A DNA stretch of 64,000 nt from Tepidicaulis sp002389665 (GCF_965222285.1 NZ_OZ244942.1:186001-250000), one strand, 5' to 3'. Positions 53,008 through 62,168 are shown, numbered from the stretch's first letter. The notes: a model not told the origin generated them from the sequence alone. A program made the numbers and translations.

Positions 53008-54045
53008 ATGTCGGCAACAAATGTCTTATTTCGCGGATTTCTGGCATTCTGCACACTTGTTGTTCTGGCCGTCACGGCGCGCGCAGAAACGCATACGTTC
53101 GAAATGACGATCGAAGATGCGGAAATTACGCTGGTAGGCTCTCAGACCTTCCATACGTTTGCTTTTGACGGCCAGGTGCCGGGGCCTCTTATCCACGTAG
53201 AGGAAGGGGATGAGCTTGAAGTGCACGTCACCAATTTTACAACGTTGCCGCATACCGTGCATTGGCACGGTATGTTCCAAAAGGATACTTGGCTGAGCGA
53301 TGGTGTGCCGGACACAACCCAGAAAGCAATCGCACCAGGGGAAACCTATACATACAAGTTCAAGGCCTCTCCTGCCGGCACCATGTGGTACCACTGCCAT
53401 GTCAACGTAAATGAACACGTTTCCATGAGAGGAATGTGGGGGCCATTCGTTGTCGATCCGAAAATTGAATCGCCGCTAGAGAAAAAAGTCACAAAAGACT
53501 TCATCTTGATGTTCTCAAGCTGGGCGAGCGCATGGGCTCACAAACCTGGTGAGGGTGGCATTCCTGGAGACACCTTCGACTATTTCACTATTAACGGAAA
53601 GTCGTTCCCTGAAACTCAGCCGATGCGGGTAAAGGAGGGAGATGTGGTTCGCATGCGCTTATTGGGCGTTGGCGATTCCGTTCACTCCATTCATTTGCAT
53701 GGTCATACATTCGATGTGGTGCGCAAAGACGGTCATCTCCTGCCGCAGCCATATAAAGCAGACACGCTCTTGCTGGGGCCGGGAGAGCGTTACGACATCA
53801 TCTTCGAAGCGAATAATCCCGGTCGCTGGATGGTTCACGACCACGTAGATCTCCATACGGTCAACGGCAAAAAGCCCCATGGCGGGATCATGTCTGTCGT
53901 TGAGTATGAAGAAGTGGGCACAGATGATGATTTCTATGTCTGGAAAGACAAAGAGTTCCAAGACGATTTCTACTATGAAACAGCGCTGACGAAACCGCAT
54001 GGCATCCATCATGTCGAGCAGTTCCGCGGCGAGCCGGTGGAGTGA
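53008..54045 (+). CDS. ncgA: two-domain multicopper oxidase, NcgA-like
   Basis: A 345-residue secreted oxidase with a signal peptide (cleavage near residue 26) and two cupredoxin domains. Trinuclear-site ligands are H85/H87, H129/H131, H229/H231 and H277/H279. The type 1 copper ligands (Cys130, His137, a nearby Met) are all in domain 1, and domain 2 lacks the Cys, which makes it a type C two-domain enzyme. Nitrosomonas europaea has the same type in ncgABC-nirK. The ATG at 53008 is chosen for GGAGG 6 bases upstream. Function in nitrite/NO tolerance is inferred from that cluster. Confidence 0.85.
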   Translation: MSATNVLFRGFLAFCTLVVLAVTARAETHTFEMTIEDAEITLVGSQTFHTFAFDGQVPGPLIHVEEGDELEVHVTNFTTLPHTVHWHGMFQKDTWLSDGVPDTTQKAIAPGETYTYKFKASPAGTMWYHCHVNVNEHVSMRGMWGPFVVDPKIESPLEKKVTKDFILMFSSWASAWAHKPGEGGIPGDTFDYFTINGKSFPETQPMRVKEGDVVRMRLLGVGDSVHSIHLHGHTFDVVRKDGHLLPQPYKADTLLLGPGERYDIIFEANNPGRWMVHDHVDLHTVNGKKPHGGIMSVVEYEEVGTDDDFYVWKDKEFQDDFYYETALTKPHGIHHVEQFRGEPVE

Positions 54046-54048
54046 GTC

Positions 54049-54741
54049 ATGCGGAAGTTTTCAATCTCTCTTTGTGTTCTGCTGGGCTCTACTATTTTCC
54101 TTCCGGCTGATGCTCAGCCCGACCCGTTGGCGAGTTGCGCCCAGTGCCATGCCCTCACTTTGAGTGAAATTCCCGAGGATAAGATCACTCATCGAATGGA
54201 ACGCAAGGCGCCGGACCTTCACTATGCGGGCCGCAAGTTCAACCAAGACTGGTTGGTGCATTGGCTTCAAGAGCCGGTCCGGATACGCCCCGGCGGTGTG
54301 TTTTTTGGGCGCCATGTGGAAACCGGCCCGGACGGGCAAGACGTCATTGCCTCTGACAGTCTGCTTGAGCATCCATCGTTCAATGAAAAAGAAGCGGGCG
54401 ATATCGCCGCTGCTCTCATGAGCAAGAGTGAGGTCGATGCGGGGCTAGTTCCAGAAGGCGCGTATGCAGGGAAGGGAAATGTCCGCTTCGGGAAGATGGC
54501 GTTTGTAAAACTGCGTGGCTGCATTGCCTGTCATGAGAATGAGCCAGGTAAAGGTGGTGTGTCTGGACCGGAACTCTATACCTCTTCACAGCGTCTGCGG
54601 CCTGACTTTATTGCCGCGATGATAGCCAGGCCGCAGGAGATCGAGCCTCGTAGTTGGATGCCTCATTTGGAGATGTCTGATCGCGATGTTCAGAACTTGA
54701 CCAGCTATTTAATGTCACTCGATCCGGGAGAAGAGCAATGA
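54049..54741 (+). CDS. ncgB: diheme cytochrome c, NcgB-like
   Basis: A 230-residue periplasmic cytochrome with a signal peptide (about 1-22) and two c-heme sites: C-A-Q-C-H at residues 30-34 and C-I-A-C-H at about 158-162. Each is followed by a candidate distal Met. It starts 3 bases after ncgA and overlaps ncgC by four. It is expected to pass electrons between the periplasmic pool and the copper enzymes encoded on either side. Confidence 0.85.
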   Translation: MRKFSISLCVLLGSTIFLPADAQPDPLASCAQCHALTLSEIPEDKITHRMERKAPDLHYAGRKFNQDWLVHWLQEPVRIRPGGVFFGRHVETGPDGQDVIASDSLLEHPSFNEKEAGDIAAALMSKSEVDAGLVPEGAYAGKGNVRFGKMAFVKLRGCIACHENEPGKGGVSGPELYTSSQRLRPDFIAAMIARPQEIEPRSWMPHLEMSDRDVQNLTSYLMSLDPGEEQ

Positions 54742-55106
54742 ACAGCACGGGTCTTTTTGCCGCAACGCTATTGATTGGTCTTGGATATTCCGCCGTGGCA
54801 ATGGCCGAACCGGTTTCCATGGATCGCGCGGAAAAGCTCTACGACACGTATTGCGCCCAGTGTCATGGAATGAGCCGGAATGGCAAAGGAATAAATACGG
54901 TGGGGCTTTCGGTGCAGCCAAGAGATCACACTGACACGAAGGCGATGAGCGACCTGCCGGATGATCAAATTCGCCTCGTGATCGAGGAGGGTGGCCTCGC
55001 AGTTAACAAATCCATCCTTATGCCCGCATGGGGAGAGGCAATGAGTGCAGAGGAGATCACGGCGATGGTCAGCTATCTGCGTAAAGTCTGTAAGTGCGGC
55101 AACTGA
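54738..55106 (+). CDS. ncgC: monoheme cytochrome c, NcgC-like
   Basis: A 122-residue periplasmic cytochrome with a signal peptide ending A-M-A, heme site C-A-Q-C-H at 39-43, and a candidate distal Met in S-I-L-M-P-A-W near 96. It ends in an unusual C-K-C-G-N. It overlaps the upstream diheme gene by four bases and lies 13 bases before nirK. Likely the direct electron donor to nitrite reductase. Confidence 0.85.
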   Translation: MNSTGLFAATLLIGLGYSAVAMAEPVSMDRAEKLYDTYCAQCHGMSRNGKGINTVGLSVQPRDHTDTKAMSDLPDDQIRLVIEEGGLAVNKSILMPAWGEAMSAEEITAMVSYLRKVCKCGN

Positions 55107-55119
55107 GCTGAAAGGAAAT

Positions 55120-56061
55120 ATGATGTTTAGAAGGAAGTTCTTATCCGCTTTGGCGGCCGCACTTTTTGCGGCAGCAACCTTGACGAGCGTCACGGCATAT
55201 GCCGAAACCGTTGAAGTGAAGCTCGTGGCCAAGGAGGTGGACCTACCTATTGACAACAAAGGAACCATGGCACGGATGTGGACATTCGATGGTCAGGTTC
55301 CTGGGCCGCTCGTGCGAGTGCGGCAGGGAGATACGGTCGAATTCACTCTTACAAACCCTGCTGACAATAAGAACTCCCACTCCATGGACTTTCATGCGGC
55401 ACGCGCGGACGTTCTCGATGAATTCGGTTCGATCAAACCGGGTGAAACAAAGACATTTACATTTACAGCCGACTACCCCGGTGTGTTCTTCTATCATTGC
55501 GGTAGCGATCCCATGATCCAGCATATCGCGCGCGGTATGTTTGGAGCCATTATTGTTGATCCCGCCGACGAGAATGCACTACCCAAAGCAGACCGCGAGT
55601 ATCTGCTTGTCCAATCGGAAATCTACGAAAATCCGGAAGATCTTGGCGCGATGATGGCCAACGATTGGAAGCATGTCGTCTTCAACGGCCAAGCATTTAA
55701 GTACGACCCAGTTCATGACCCCAGTGCCTCGAAATATCTTGAAGCAGCACCGGGGGAAAGAGTTCGTGTTTACTTCGTGAATGCGGGGCCGAATGAGTTT
55801 TCATCTTTCCATCCGATCGCGGGTATTTGGGATAAGGTCTATCCTTCCGGCAATCCGCTCAACGAAATGACTGGCTTGCAGAGCTTTACGGTCGGCCCAG
55901 GCGATGCGGCAATGTTTGATTTGATCTCGCCAAAAGAAGGAGCAAACGCGTTGGTCACGCATTCTATGCGTAGCGCTCTATCTGGGGCAATCGCGGTTAT
56001 TATGTTCTCTGAAGATGTGGCTGACGACGCCGGCAAGGGCGGCAATATCATTCTTCGGTAA
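55120..56061 (+). CDS. nirK: copper-containing nitrite reductase
   Basis: A 313-residue periplasmic enzyme reducing nitrite to nitric oxide. Signal peptide about 1-28. Type 1 copper ligands are H87, C127, H135 and M140. Type 2 ligands are H92, H126 and H281. Catalytic Asp90 and the second active-site His231 (F-H-P-I-A-G-I-W) are also present, so the site is complete. The second domain resembles the AniA-type class. AAAGG lies before two adjacent ATG codons. It closes the ncgABC-nirK run. Confidence 0.92.
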   Translation: MMFRRKFLSALAAALFAAATLTSVTAYAETVEVKLVAKEVDLPIDNKGTMARMWTFDGQVPGPLVRVRQGDTVEFTLTNPADNKNSHSMDFHAARADVLDEFGSIKPGETKTFTFTADYPGVFFYHCGSDPMIQHIARGMFGAIIVDPADENALPKADREYLLVQSEIYENPEDLGAMMANDWKHVVFNGQAFKYDPVHDPSASKYLEAAPGERVRVYFVNAGPNEFSSFHPIAGIWDKVYPSGNPLNEMTGLQSFTVGPGDAAMFDLISPKEGANALVTHSMRSALSGAIAVIMFSEDVADDAGKGGNIILR

Positions 56062-56163
56062 TATCCCTCGCAAAGATTGCATCGAAGAATGACAGGGGAA
56101 ACTGTCTCTTGCGGGGCAGTTTCCCCGACCCTTCCTCTCCATTCTCCTCATCAAGGCGCAGCC

Positions 56164-57240
56164 ATGACCCGCAATGTTTCAGCACTCATCTCTCTATTCT
56201 CCGTTTTGTCTTTCGTGCTTGGCCCCCATGCCTATGCCCATGATGGATCCCATCCGGATTTAGGCGCATCTCCCGTGCGAGCAGCATCACATGCTCCGAT
56301 CGGAGTTATGGGAGATCATAGGCATAAAGCGGGCGAGTGGATGGTTTCGTATCGTTATATGCAAGGCGGTATGGACGGATTGCGGCAGGGCACCAATGAT
56401 CGTGATCCTGCTGCAGTGCTCCAATCTGGCGGAAACGCCTATAGAATTTTACCGTCATCGATGACAATGAAAATGCATATGCTGGGTGCAATGTATGCGC
56501 CGACCGACGATGTGACGCTTACCCTGATGGGAAGTTATCTTGACAAAGAAATGAGTCACACGACCTATGCCGGCATGATGGGAAGTGCGGTAGCTGGCGA
56601 GTTTACAACCCATTCCCGCGGCTGGGGAGATTTGCGTTTCGGCGCGCTAGTGAAGTTGTGGGAAAAAGACGCGCATTCATTTCACGGCAATCTGTCTCTC
56701 AGCATTCCCACGGGGTCGATCAAAGAGCGTGATACCGTTTTAATGCCCAATGGCCAGTATGCATCAAGAAGAATGCCTTACGGAATGCAATTGGGGTCCG
56801 GTACCTGGGATCCGACGGTTGGTGTGACTTATAATGGCCGATCAGGCCAACTGAGCTGGGGCAGCCAATATCTTGCGACATTCAGAAGCGGGCGTAACGA
56901 CGAAGGGTATAGCTTGGGGGATCGGCATGCTTTTACAGGTTGGGCAGCTTACAGCTCCGAGCCCTGGTTCAGTCTTTCTGCCAGACTTGCGGCTCACACC
57001 CAGCAGGAGATTTCCGGGCGCGACCGACAAATATCAGGGCCTGTGCCCACGGCCGATCCTGGCAATTATGGCGGTGAACAGGCTGACTTATTCTTGGGAA
57101 CTAATCTCGCTGGGCAGCGTGGCTTGTTGCGAAATCACAGATTGGGATTAGAAGTTGGACTGCCAGTATATCAGGATGCCAACGGTCTCCAGCTGGAGCG
57201 GGATTGGTCGGTTGTGATTGGTTATCAATACGCCTTTTAA
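56164..57240 (+). CDS. outer-membrane beta-barrel protein, transporter-like
   Basis: A 358-residue protein with a signal peptide (ending H-A-Y-A near 23), repeated amphipathic strands rich in G-S-Y and W-D, and a terminal Phe (Y-A-F), all typical of outer-membrane barrels. The start of the mature protein is His- and Met-rich (H-D-G-S-H, G-D-H-R-H, then M-T-M-K-M-H-M), which suggests metal, perhaps copper, binding. It follows nirK by about 100 bases and may serve copper supply or export for the three copper sites. The family name is uncertain. Confidence 0.7.
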   Translation: MTRNVSALISLFSVLSFVLGPHAYAHDGSHPDLGASPVRAASHAPIGVMGDHRHKAGEWMVSYRYMQGGMDGLRQGTNDRDPAAVLQSGGNAYRILPSSMTMKMHMLGAMYAPTDDVTLTLMGSYLDKEMSHTTYAGMMGSAVAGEFTTHSRGWGDLRFGALVKLWEKDAHSFHGNLSLSIPTGSIKERDTVLMPNGQYASRRMPYGMQLGSGTWDPTVGVTYNGRSGQLSWGSQYLATFRSGRNDEGYSLGDRHAFTGWAAYSSEPWFSLSARLAAHTQQEISGRDRQISGPVPTADPGNYGGEQADLFLGTNLAGQRGLLRNHRLGLEVGLPVYQDANGLQLERDWSVVIGYQYAF

Positions 57241-57326
57241 ACTTTAAGCCGCTTCCAGTTCAGTTTGATTTTACGGTCAGTAGATGGTGAAATGTGCTCT
57301 AAATCATATTTCCCTATCTGTGGCAC

Positions 57327-57770
57327 ATGCATTTAACGCTTCATAGTGACTATTCCCTGCGGCTTCTTATGCTTCTGGCGGTTGAGGCGGATAGGGCTCA
57401 CACCGTAGAGGAAGTCGCTGGACGTTATGACATATCACGGAACCATCTGAACAAGGTTGTCCAGACGCTGGTGCAGGCAAAGTTCATCCGCAGTGTTCGC
57501 GGTAGAGGAGGGGGGATTTCCCTCGCGCTTCCACCTGAAGAAATAAACCTGGGAGACGTGATAAGGGCGAGCGAAGACAACTTCGATCTTGTGGAGTGTT
57601 TTGACAAAGAAACAAACACATGCATCCTCGCGCCCGTCTGTGGATTGAAAGGGCCATTGGAAGAAGCGCTCATAGCATTTCTGAAAGTGCTCGATAGTTA
57701 TAGTTTGCACGACCTTGTTATGCGGCCAGGTGCGTATCGTAAAATCAGAAAGGTCTTGTCGTCGAGGTAG
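57327..57770 (+). CDS. nsrR: nitric-oxide-sensing Rrf2 repressor NsrR
   Basis: A 147-residue Rrf2 regulator. The winged helix spans about 1-75 (recognition helix in S-R-N-H-L-N-K-V-V, wing in R-G-R-G-G-G-I-S-L). Three cysteines (C91, C99, C105) have the NsrR [Fe-S] cluster spacing. NO attacks the cluster and releases DNA. It is downstream of its likely target operon in the same orientation. No AGGTAT dyad lies before it, so it may not autoregulate. Confidence 0.88.
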   Translation: MHLTLHSDYSLRLLMLLAVEADRAHTVEEVAGRYDISRNHLNKVVQTLVQAKFIRSVRGRGGGISLALPPEEINLGDVIRASEDNFDLVECFDKETNTCILAPVCGLKGPLEEALIAFLKVLDSYSLHDLVMRPGAYRKIRKVLSSR

Positions 57771-57802
57771 TAAGTGCTAGTCAGATAACGTTCAGCTATC
57801 CT

Positions 57803-58064
57803 CTATACCCATTTGTCGAACGGTTGTTGGGCAACTTGTTTCAAGCCGTCCAAAGCCCATTCAATCGTTTCGCTCGCGGCTTTGCGCGAATAGGCGGCAT
57901 ATACGGAATAGGAAAATGTTGGTGCGTCCTGTACGGGAAAGAGGCGCCCCTCCTCTATAAAACGTTGAACAGCCCGCGTACGGAAGTACCCCGAGCCACC
58001 TGCTTCAAGAATATAACGCAGCCCAAGTGGGCCGAGATCAACGAATGTGCTGCTTTCCTTAAGC
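57803..58064 (-). pseudogene. LysR regulator, 3' part cut off by the IS21-family element
   Basis: About 86 C-terminal codons of a LysR-type regulator (L-G-P-L-G-L-R-Y-I-L-E-A-G-G, then R-L-F-P-V near residue 245 of the intact protein). Joining it to the 5' part at 60562-61168, with one copy of the 8-bp duplication removed, restores one 286-residue frame across the junction (F-P-G-L-K-E-S-S-T-F). The fragment has no start of its own beyond IS sequence. Confidence 0.9.
58057..58064. repeat. 8-bp target duplication, left copy
   Basis: CCTTAAGC lies immediately outside the left IS end and is repeated at 60562-60569 outside the right end. Confidence 0.93.
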
Positions 58065-58177
58065 TGTTGATTGCCGCTGAGATCTGACCCGGTATTGGGG
58101 GATTTTTCCACTGAGATTTGACCCATGTTTGAACGCTATCCTGCTCGTTTTGGGCAGGAGATTGAGGAGTGTTGGAC

Positions 58178-59704
58178 ATGGCGTTTTTGAGCGTTATCCG
58201 GCGCTGGCATTTCCGGGATGGTTTTTCGATCCGGGAGATAGCACGGCGCACGGGTCTGTCCCGGAATACCATTCGCAAATATCTTCGGTCCGATACGGTT
58301 GAGCCGAAGTTCAAAGTGCCCGAGCGGCCGAGCAAGATCGATCCTTTTGCCGAGAAGCTATCGGGCTGGCTGAAGGCTGAGAGCCGCAAACCGCGCAAGC
58401 AGCGGCGCACAGTCAAGCAGATCCATGCCGATCTGGTCAGCCTTGGCTTTAAAGGTTCCTATGGTCGGGTGGCGGTTTTTGCCCGGCGCTGGAAAGAGGA
58501 TCTCCAGCGCCAGCAGAACACCACCGGCCGCGGCGTGTTCGTTCCCCTGGCCTTTGAGCCTGGAGAAGCTTTCCAGTTCGATTGGAGTGAGGACTGGGCG
58601 CTGATCGGGGGCGAGCGGGTCAAGCTGCAAGCGGCCCATACCAAGCTCTGCTACAGCCGGGCCTTTGTGGTAAGGGCCTATCTGCTCCAGACCCACGAGA
58701 TGCTGTTCGACGCCCACAATCATGCCTTCCGCGTGCTGGGCGGCGTGCCCCGGCGCGGCATCTACGACAATATGCGCACGGCCGTGGACAAGGTTGGCCG
58801 TGGCAAGGCCCGGCAGGTCAATGCCCGGTTCTCGGCCATGGCCAGTCACTTTGTGTTCGAGCCCGAGTTCTGCAATCCGGCCGCCGGCTGGGAGAAGGGG
58901 TTGGTGGAAAAGAACGTGCAAGATGCCCGGCACCGGCTTTTCCAGCCCATTCCGCACGCGAACTCGCTTGAGGAGTTGAATATCTGGCTCGAGCATCGGT
59001 GCAAGAGCTTGTGGGAGGAGACCTCTCACGGCGTTGAACCGGGCACCATTGCTGATGCCTGGCGGGTCGAGACCCAGTTCCTGATGGCTGTGCCAAGGCC
59101 CTTTGACGGGTTTGTCGAACACACCAAGCGTGTTTCCCCAACGTGCCTGATCCACCTGGAACGCAATCGCTACAGCGTGCCGGCCTCTTTCGCCAACAGG
59201 CCGGTCAGCGTCAGAGTCTATCCGGCGCGCATCGTCGTTGTCGCCGAAGGACAGACGATCTGTGAGCACTTACGGATCATCGACCGCCATCATGGAACCG
59301 GGCATACTGTTTATGACTGGCGCCATTACCTAGCCGTGGTCCAGCGAAAGCCCGGTGCCCTGCGCAATGGTGCACCCTTTGCCGACATGCCCGATGGATT
59401 CCGGCAGTTGCAGCGCCATCTTCTGAGCAAACCCGGTGGCGATCGCGAGATGGTCGATATCCTGGCCCTGGTTCTCCACCATGATGAACAGGCCGTGCTC
59501 GCCGCGGTCGAGATGGCCCTTGAGACCGGGGTGCCCACCAAGACCCATATTCTGAACCTGCTGCACAGACTGGTCGATGGCAAATCGACCGCGATCGCGC
59601 CCGTCGAGGCACCACAAGCCCTTGTCCTGGGCAAGGAACCGCAGGCCAATGTGGAACGCTACGATACCCTGCGTGCGGACAAGGAGGTGCGCCATGCGTC
59701 ATGA
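58178..59704 (+). CDS. istA: IS21-family transposase IstA
   Basis: A 508-residue DDE transposase. The N-terminal helix-turn-helix is S-I-R-E-I-A-R-R-T-G-L-S-R-N-T-I near 16-31. The integrase core has catalytic Asp candidates in F-Q-F-D-W-S near 133 and Y-D-N-M near 193, and Glu in G-L-V-E-K-N-V near 246. The ATG at 58178 is preferred because AGGAG lies 8 bases upstream; GTG 58169 and TTG 58172 are in the same frame. It overlaps istB by 11 bases. Confidence 0.94.
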   Translation: MAFLSVIRRWHFRDGFSIREIARRTGLSRNTIRKYLRSDTVEPKFKVPERPSKIDPFAEKLSGWLKAESRKPRKQRRTVKQIHADLVSLGFKGSYGRVAVFARRWKEDLQRQQNTTGRGVFVPLAFEPGEAFQFDWSEDWALIGGERVKLQAAHTKLCYSRAFVVRAYLLQTHEMLFDAHNHAFRVLGGVPRRGIYDNMRTAVDKVGRGKARQVNARFSAMASHFVFEPEFCNPAAGWEKGLVEKNVQDARHRLFQPIPHANSLEELNIWLEHRCKSLWEETSHGVEPGTIADAWRVETQFLMAVPRPFDGFVEHTKRVSPTCLIHLERNRYSVPASFANRPVSVRVYPARIVVVAEGQTICEHLRIIDRHHGTGHTVYDWRHYLAVVQRKPGALRNGAPFADMPDGFRQLQRHLLSKPGGDREMVDILALVLHHDEQAVLAAVEMALETGVPTKTHILNLLHRLVDGKSTAIAPVEAPQALVLGKEPQANVERYDTLRADKEVRHAS

Positions 59705-60485
59705 TCCGGCAAGCGCAGCTCTGGTCATCATGCTCAAAAGCCTCAAGATGACAGGCATGGCCCAAGCGATCAGCGAGCTCACCGAACAGGGGTCTCCGGC
59801 CGTCCAGGCAGCCGTTCCGGTTCTCTCCCAGTTGCTCAAGGCCGAGATGGCCGAACGGGAGACAAGATCGATTGCCTATCAGCTCAAGGTGGCACGGTTT
59901 CCAACCTACAAGGACCTGGCCGGCTTCGATTTTGCCAGCAGTGAGATCAATGAGGCCCTGGTGCGCCAGCTTCATTCAGGGGCTTTCATCGACAAGACCG
60001 ACAACGTGGTGTTGGTGGGCGGGCCGGGAACCGGCAAAACCCATATCGCCACAGCGCTGGGCATCCGGGCCATCGAGCATCACCGCAAGAGAGTGCGCTT
60101 CTTCTCGACCGTGGAACTGGTCAATGCGTTGGAACAGGAAAAGGCTCAGGGCAAGGCCGGACAGATTGCCAACCGGCTTGTCCATTCCGATCTGGTCATC
60201 CTCGACGAGCTTGGATACCTGCCCTTCAGCGCATCAGGAGGGGCATTGCTATTCCATCTGCTGAGCAAACTCTACGAGCGCACCAGTGTCATCATCACCA
60301 CCAATCTCAGCTTTGCCGAATGGGCCAGCGTGTTTGGCGACGCCAAAATGACAACCGCGCTGCTCGATCGGCTCACCCATCACTGCCACATTCTCGAAAC
60401 CGGAAACGACAGCTTCCGCTTCAGGAACAGCTCGGCCCAGGCCGCAAAAACCAAAAAAGGAGAAAGCACCGACTTGACCATCTAA
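59694..60485 (+). CDS. istB: IS21-family helper ATPase IstB
   Basis: A 263-residue DnaC-like AAA+ ATPase that helps IstA choose targets. Walker A G-G-P-G-T-G-K-T is near residue 104, Walker B V-I-L-D-E-L-G near 165, and sensor I in I-I-T-T-N-L near 200. AAGGAGG lies before the ATG at 59694. Full length, so the element looks transposition-competent. Confidence 0.95.
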   Translation: MRHDPASAALVIMLKSLKMTGMAQAISELTEQGSPAVQAAVPVLSQLLKAEMAERETRSIAYQLKVARFPTYKDLAGFDFASSEINEALVRQLHSGAFIDKTDNVVLVGGPGTGKTHIATALGIRAIEHHRKRVRFFSTVELVNALEQEKAQGKAGQIANRLVHSDLVILDELGYLPFSASGGALLFHLLSKLYERTSVIITTNLSFAEWASVFGDAKMTTALLDRLTHHCHILETGNDSFRFRNSSAQAAKTKKGESTDLTI

Positions 60486-60561
60486 CCAAACCCAAATCAT
60501 ATCCACGAGGCGGGTCAATTCTCGGTGAAAATACCGGGTCAGATCTCAGCGGCAATCAACA

Positions 60562-60569
60562 CCTTAAGC
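60562..60569. repeat. 8-bp target duplication, right copy
   Basis: CCTTAAGC directly follows the right IS end and matches 58057-58064. Confidence 0.93.
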
Positions 60570-61168
60570 CCTGGAAAGGCCGTGTCGTGATGGTTTGCGA
60601 AGTCCGGCCCCCAATCTACATAGACGTAATTGCTGTCTGATAGAGCCCGGTCATTGAGATTGGTTGTAACTGCGATCAGTTCTTCATTCAGAAGTGGGGC
60701 AATTTCTACGTCTGGGCGATGGTATGGGGCGTATAGAACAGCAATATCAAGTGCGCTGCTTTGCAGTCGATCCATTAATCTATCCGGCGCCTCGACATGG
60801 CTACGCAAAGCTACTGTGGCGCGATCGCGGCGCAGCCAAACAAGCCAATTCAGGAGCAGGGAATTCCAGAGGCTGAACTCCCCGCCGAGCGACAGGACTG
60901 TGTCCCGTCCGGGGGGCACGGCAACTTGATGCCGTGCCCGTTCCCATATCTGAACGAGCTGTGTCGCATATTGGACGAACTCACGTCCCGCAGGAGTTAG
61001 CCGAGCGCCCGATTTATTGCGCACGAAGAGCGGTCGCGCCAATTGTGCTTCGAGTGCTTGAATCCGCGCACTTACTGCCGTTTGGGTTACGTGGAGCCTC
61101 TCTGCCGCTCGAACGAAGCTGCCGGCAGAAACAATTTCCAGGAAGGTTCGAGCGAGCTCAATATCCAT
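60562..61168 (-). pseudogene. LysR regulator, 5' part cut off by the IS21-family element
   Basis: The first 202 codons of a LysR-type regulator. The helix-turn-helix (T-F-L-E-I-V-S-A-G-S-F-V-R-A-A-E-R-L, then T-Q-T-A-V-S-A-R-I) spans about 8-42. The first half of the effector domain follows. Translation would run a few codons into the IS and stop at 60539, giving a protein without half its sensor. It points away from the cysJ/cysI remnant, as LysR regulators usually face their targets. Confidence 0.9.
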
Positions 61169-61409
61169 TTTAATACAAGAAAATTGATTTCAAGGACGAA
61201 TTATATTCGTTTGCCGTGTGTTTGGGAAGGTGCCAACCTGCTTTTGTCGATTTGAGGCTGGCGGGAAGACATGGCGCCGTGCCCTATAAAAACAATCCAT
61301 AACTGGCATATGAGCCAATATCGCTTTTCGTTACGCGAATATGCCCGATGCCGGCAGCACCGATCATATGAATATTCCGGTCAAGCCATTGCGGGGTCTT
61401 AAGATTTAG

Positions 61410-61801
61410 CAAGCTGACTCTTCTGCAATAGAGGAACTGGCAGAACGATTGACCCCAGAGCAATCGTTCTGGGTTGGCGGTTTTTTGCAGGCTTCGCCTG
61501 CGCTCGTGGTGACGGTGTATCGGCGTCCACCAGTGGAGTGCTTTCAGCCTAATCGGAGACGCTGGAAGGTGGCGGAGCACCAGGTAAATACAATATGCAT
61601 CTCGGCGATAGGTTCTGGGGTCAACGTCTGAGCCGGATGTATCTGGAGAATGTTGATGAAAACAGAATTCTGGAAGAGTTGGGGAAAGTCATTCCGGATT
61701 ACGCTGCGGAACGCCAGCATGGCGAACACTTGGGCGACTTTGTTGTGCGCGCGGGGTACGTGCGGGCCGTTGAAAGCGGGCAGGACATTAAGCTCGATTG
61801 A
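61410..61801 (+). pseudogene. degraded sulfite reductase remnant (cysJ start joined to cysI end)
   Basis: Two pieces in different frames. About 61410-61500 encodes a stretch like the N-terminus of the CysJ flavoprotein (E-L-A-E-R-L-T-P-E-Q-S-F-W-V-G-G-F-L). From about 61568 another frame encodes the C-terminus of the CysI hemoprotein (G-A-P-G-K-Y-N-M-H-L-G ... G-D-F-V-V-R-A-G-Y-V), ending at 61801. The middle of both genes is missing, and stops interrupt upstream. This fits a large internal deletion of cysJI followed by decay. The CysI part is clear; the CysJ part is weaker. Confidence 0.6.
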
Positions 61802-62168
61802 CGTGAGGCAGAAATGAGAGGGTATTTTTTAATATGTGCTGATGATCCAATCGAGTGTGGGGAAGATGCCCGCTATACTTACTGCGGGTGATGCAGTAGA
61901 GGAAACCACCCCCCTGCCAGAGCGGTGGGTCAGTGAGTTGATATATGTCGCGGGGGAGCATGACGGTACTATCGGTCGGGTGATTTGCGGTCTGTGCGTT
62001 GATGAGCGCGGGGTCAATAAAGCTGTTACTGGATCCTGACGCTGTTTACCCGGAGATTTCCGGAATTTGGCACTTGAGGTCGACCATGCGTTAACGATAG
62101 GGGCGCGATGAAATGAGCGCGCTTCAGGCGCTTCCTAGTCCGGCCTGAGAGAGCTAACGTTGGTCTAA
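61802..62168. other. region between cys remnant and recombinase
   Basis: About 365 bases. One small frame (61836-62039, 67 codons, internal M-P-A-I-L-T-A-G-D start near 61866) has protein-like composition but no clear ribosome site and no family that I recognise. It may be a decayed piece of the former cys operon. No repeats seen. Confidence 0.4.

Larger units (their letters stand above)
58065..60561 (+). mobile_element. IS21-family insertion sequence, complete, 2,497 bp
   Basis: The element is bounded by identical 32-bp inverted repeats (58065-58096 and 60530-60561) beginning TGTTGATTGCCGCTGAG and ending ...CA, and is flanked by an 8-bp duplication. It carries overlapping istA and istB. A second CTGAGA-TTGACCC motif just inside the left end matches the multiple terminal repeats of IS21 elements. 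The perfect ends, intact genes and intact duplication imply a recent insertion. Confidence 0.95.

Noticed and set aside
57803..58126. Considered as an independent small gene
   Set aside because: Its first codons lie in the IS end. The rest is the LysR C-terminus, which joins in frame to 60562-61168.
58358..59269. Long antisense frame inside istA
   Set aside because: A shadow of the transposase gene in a complete, standard IS21-family element.
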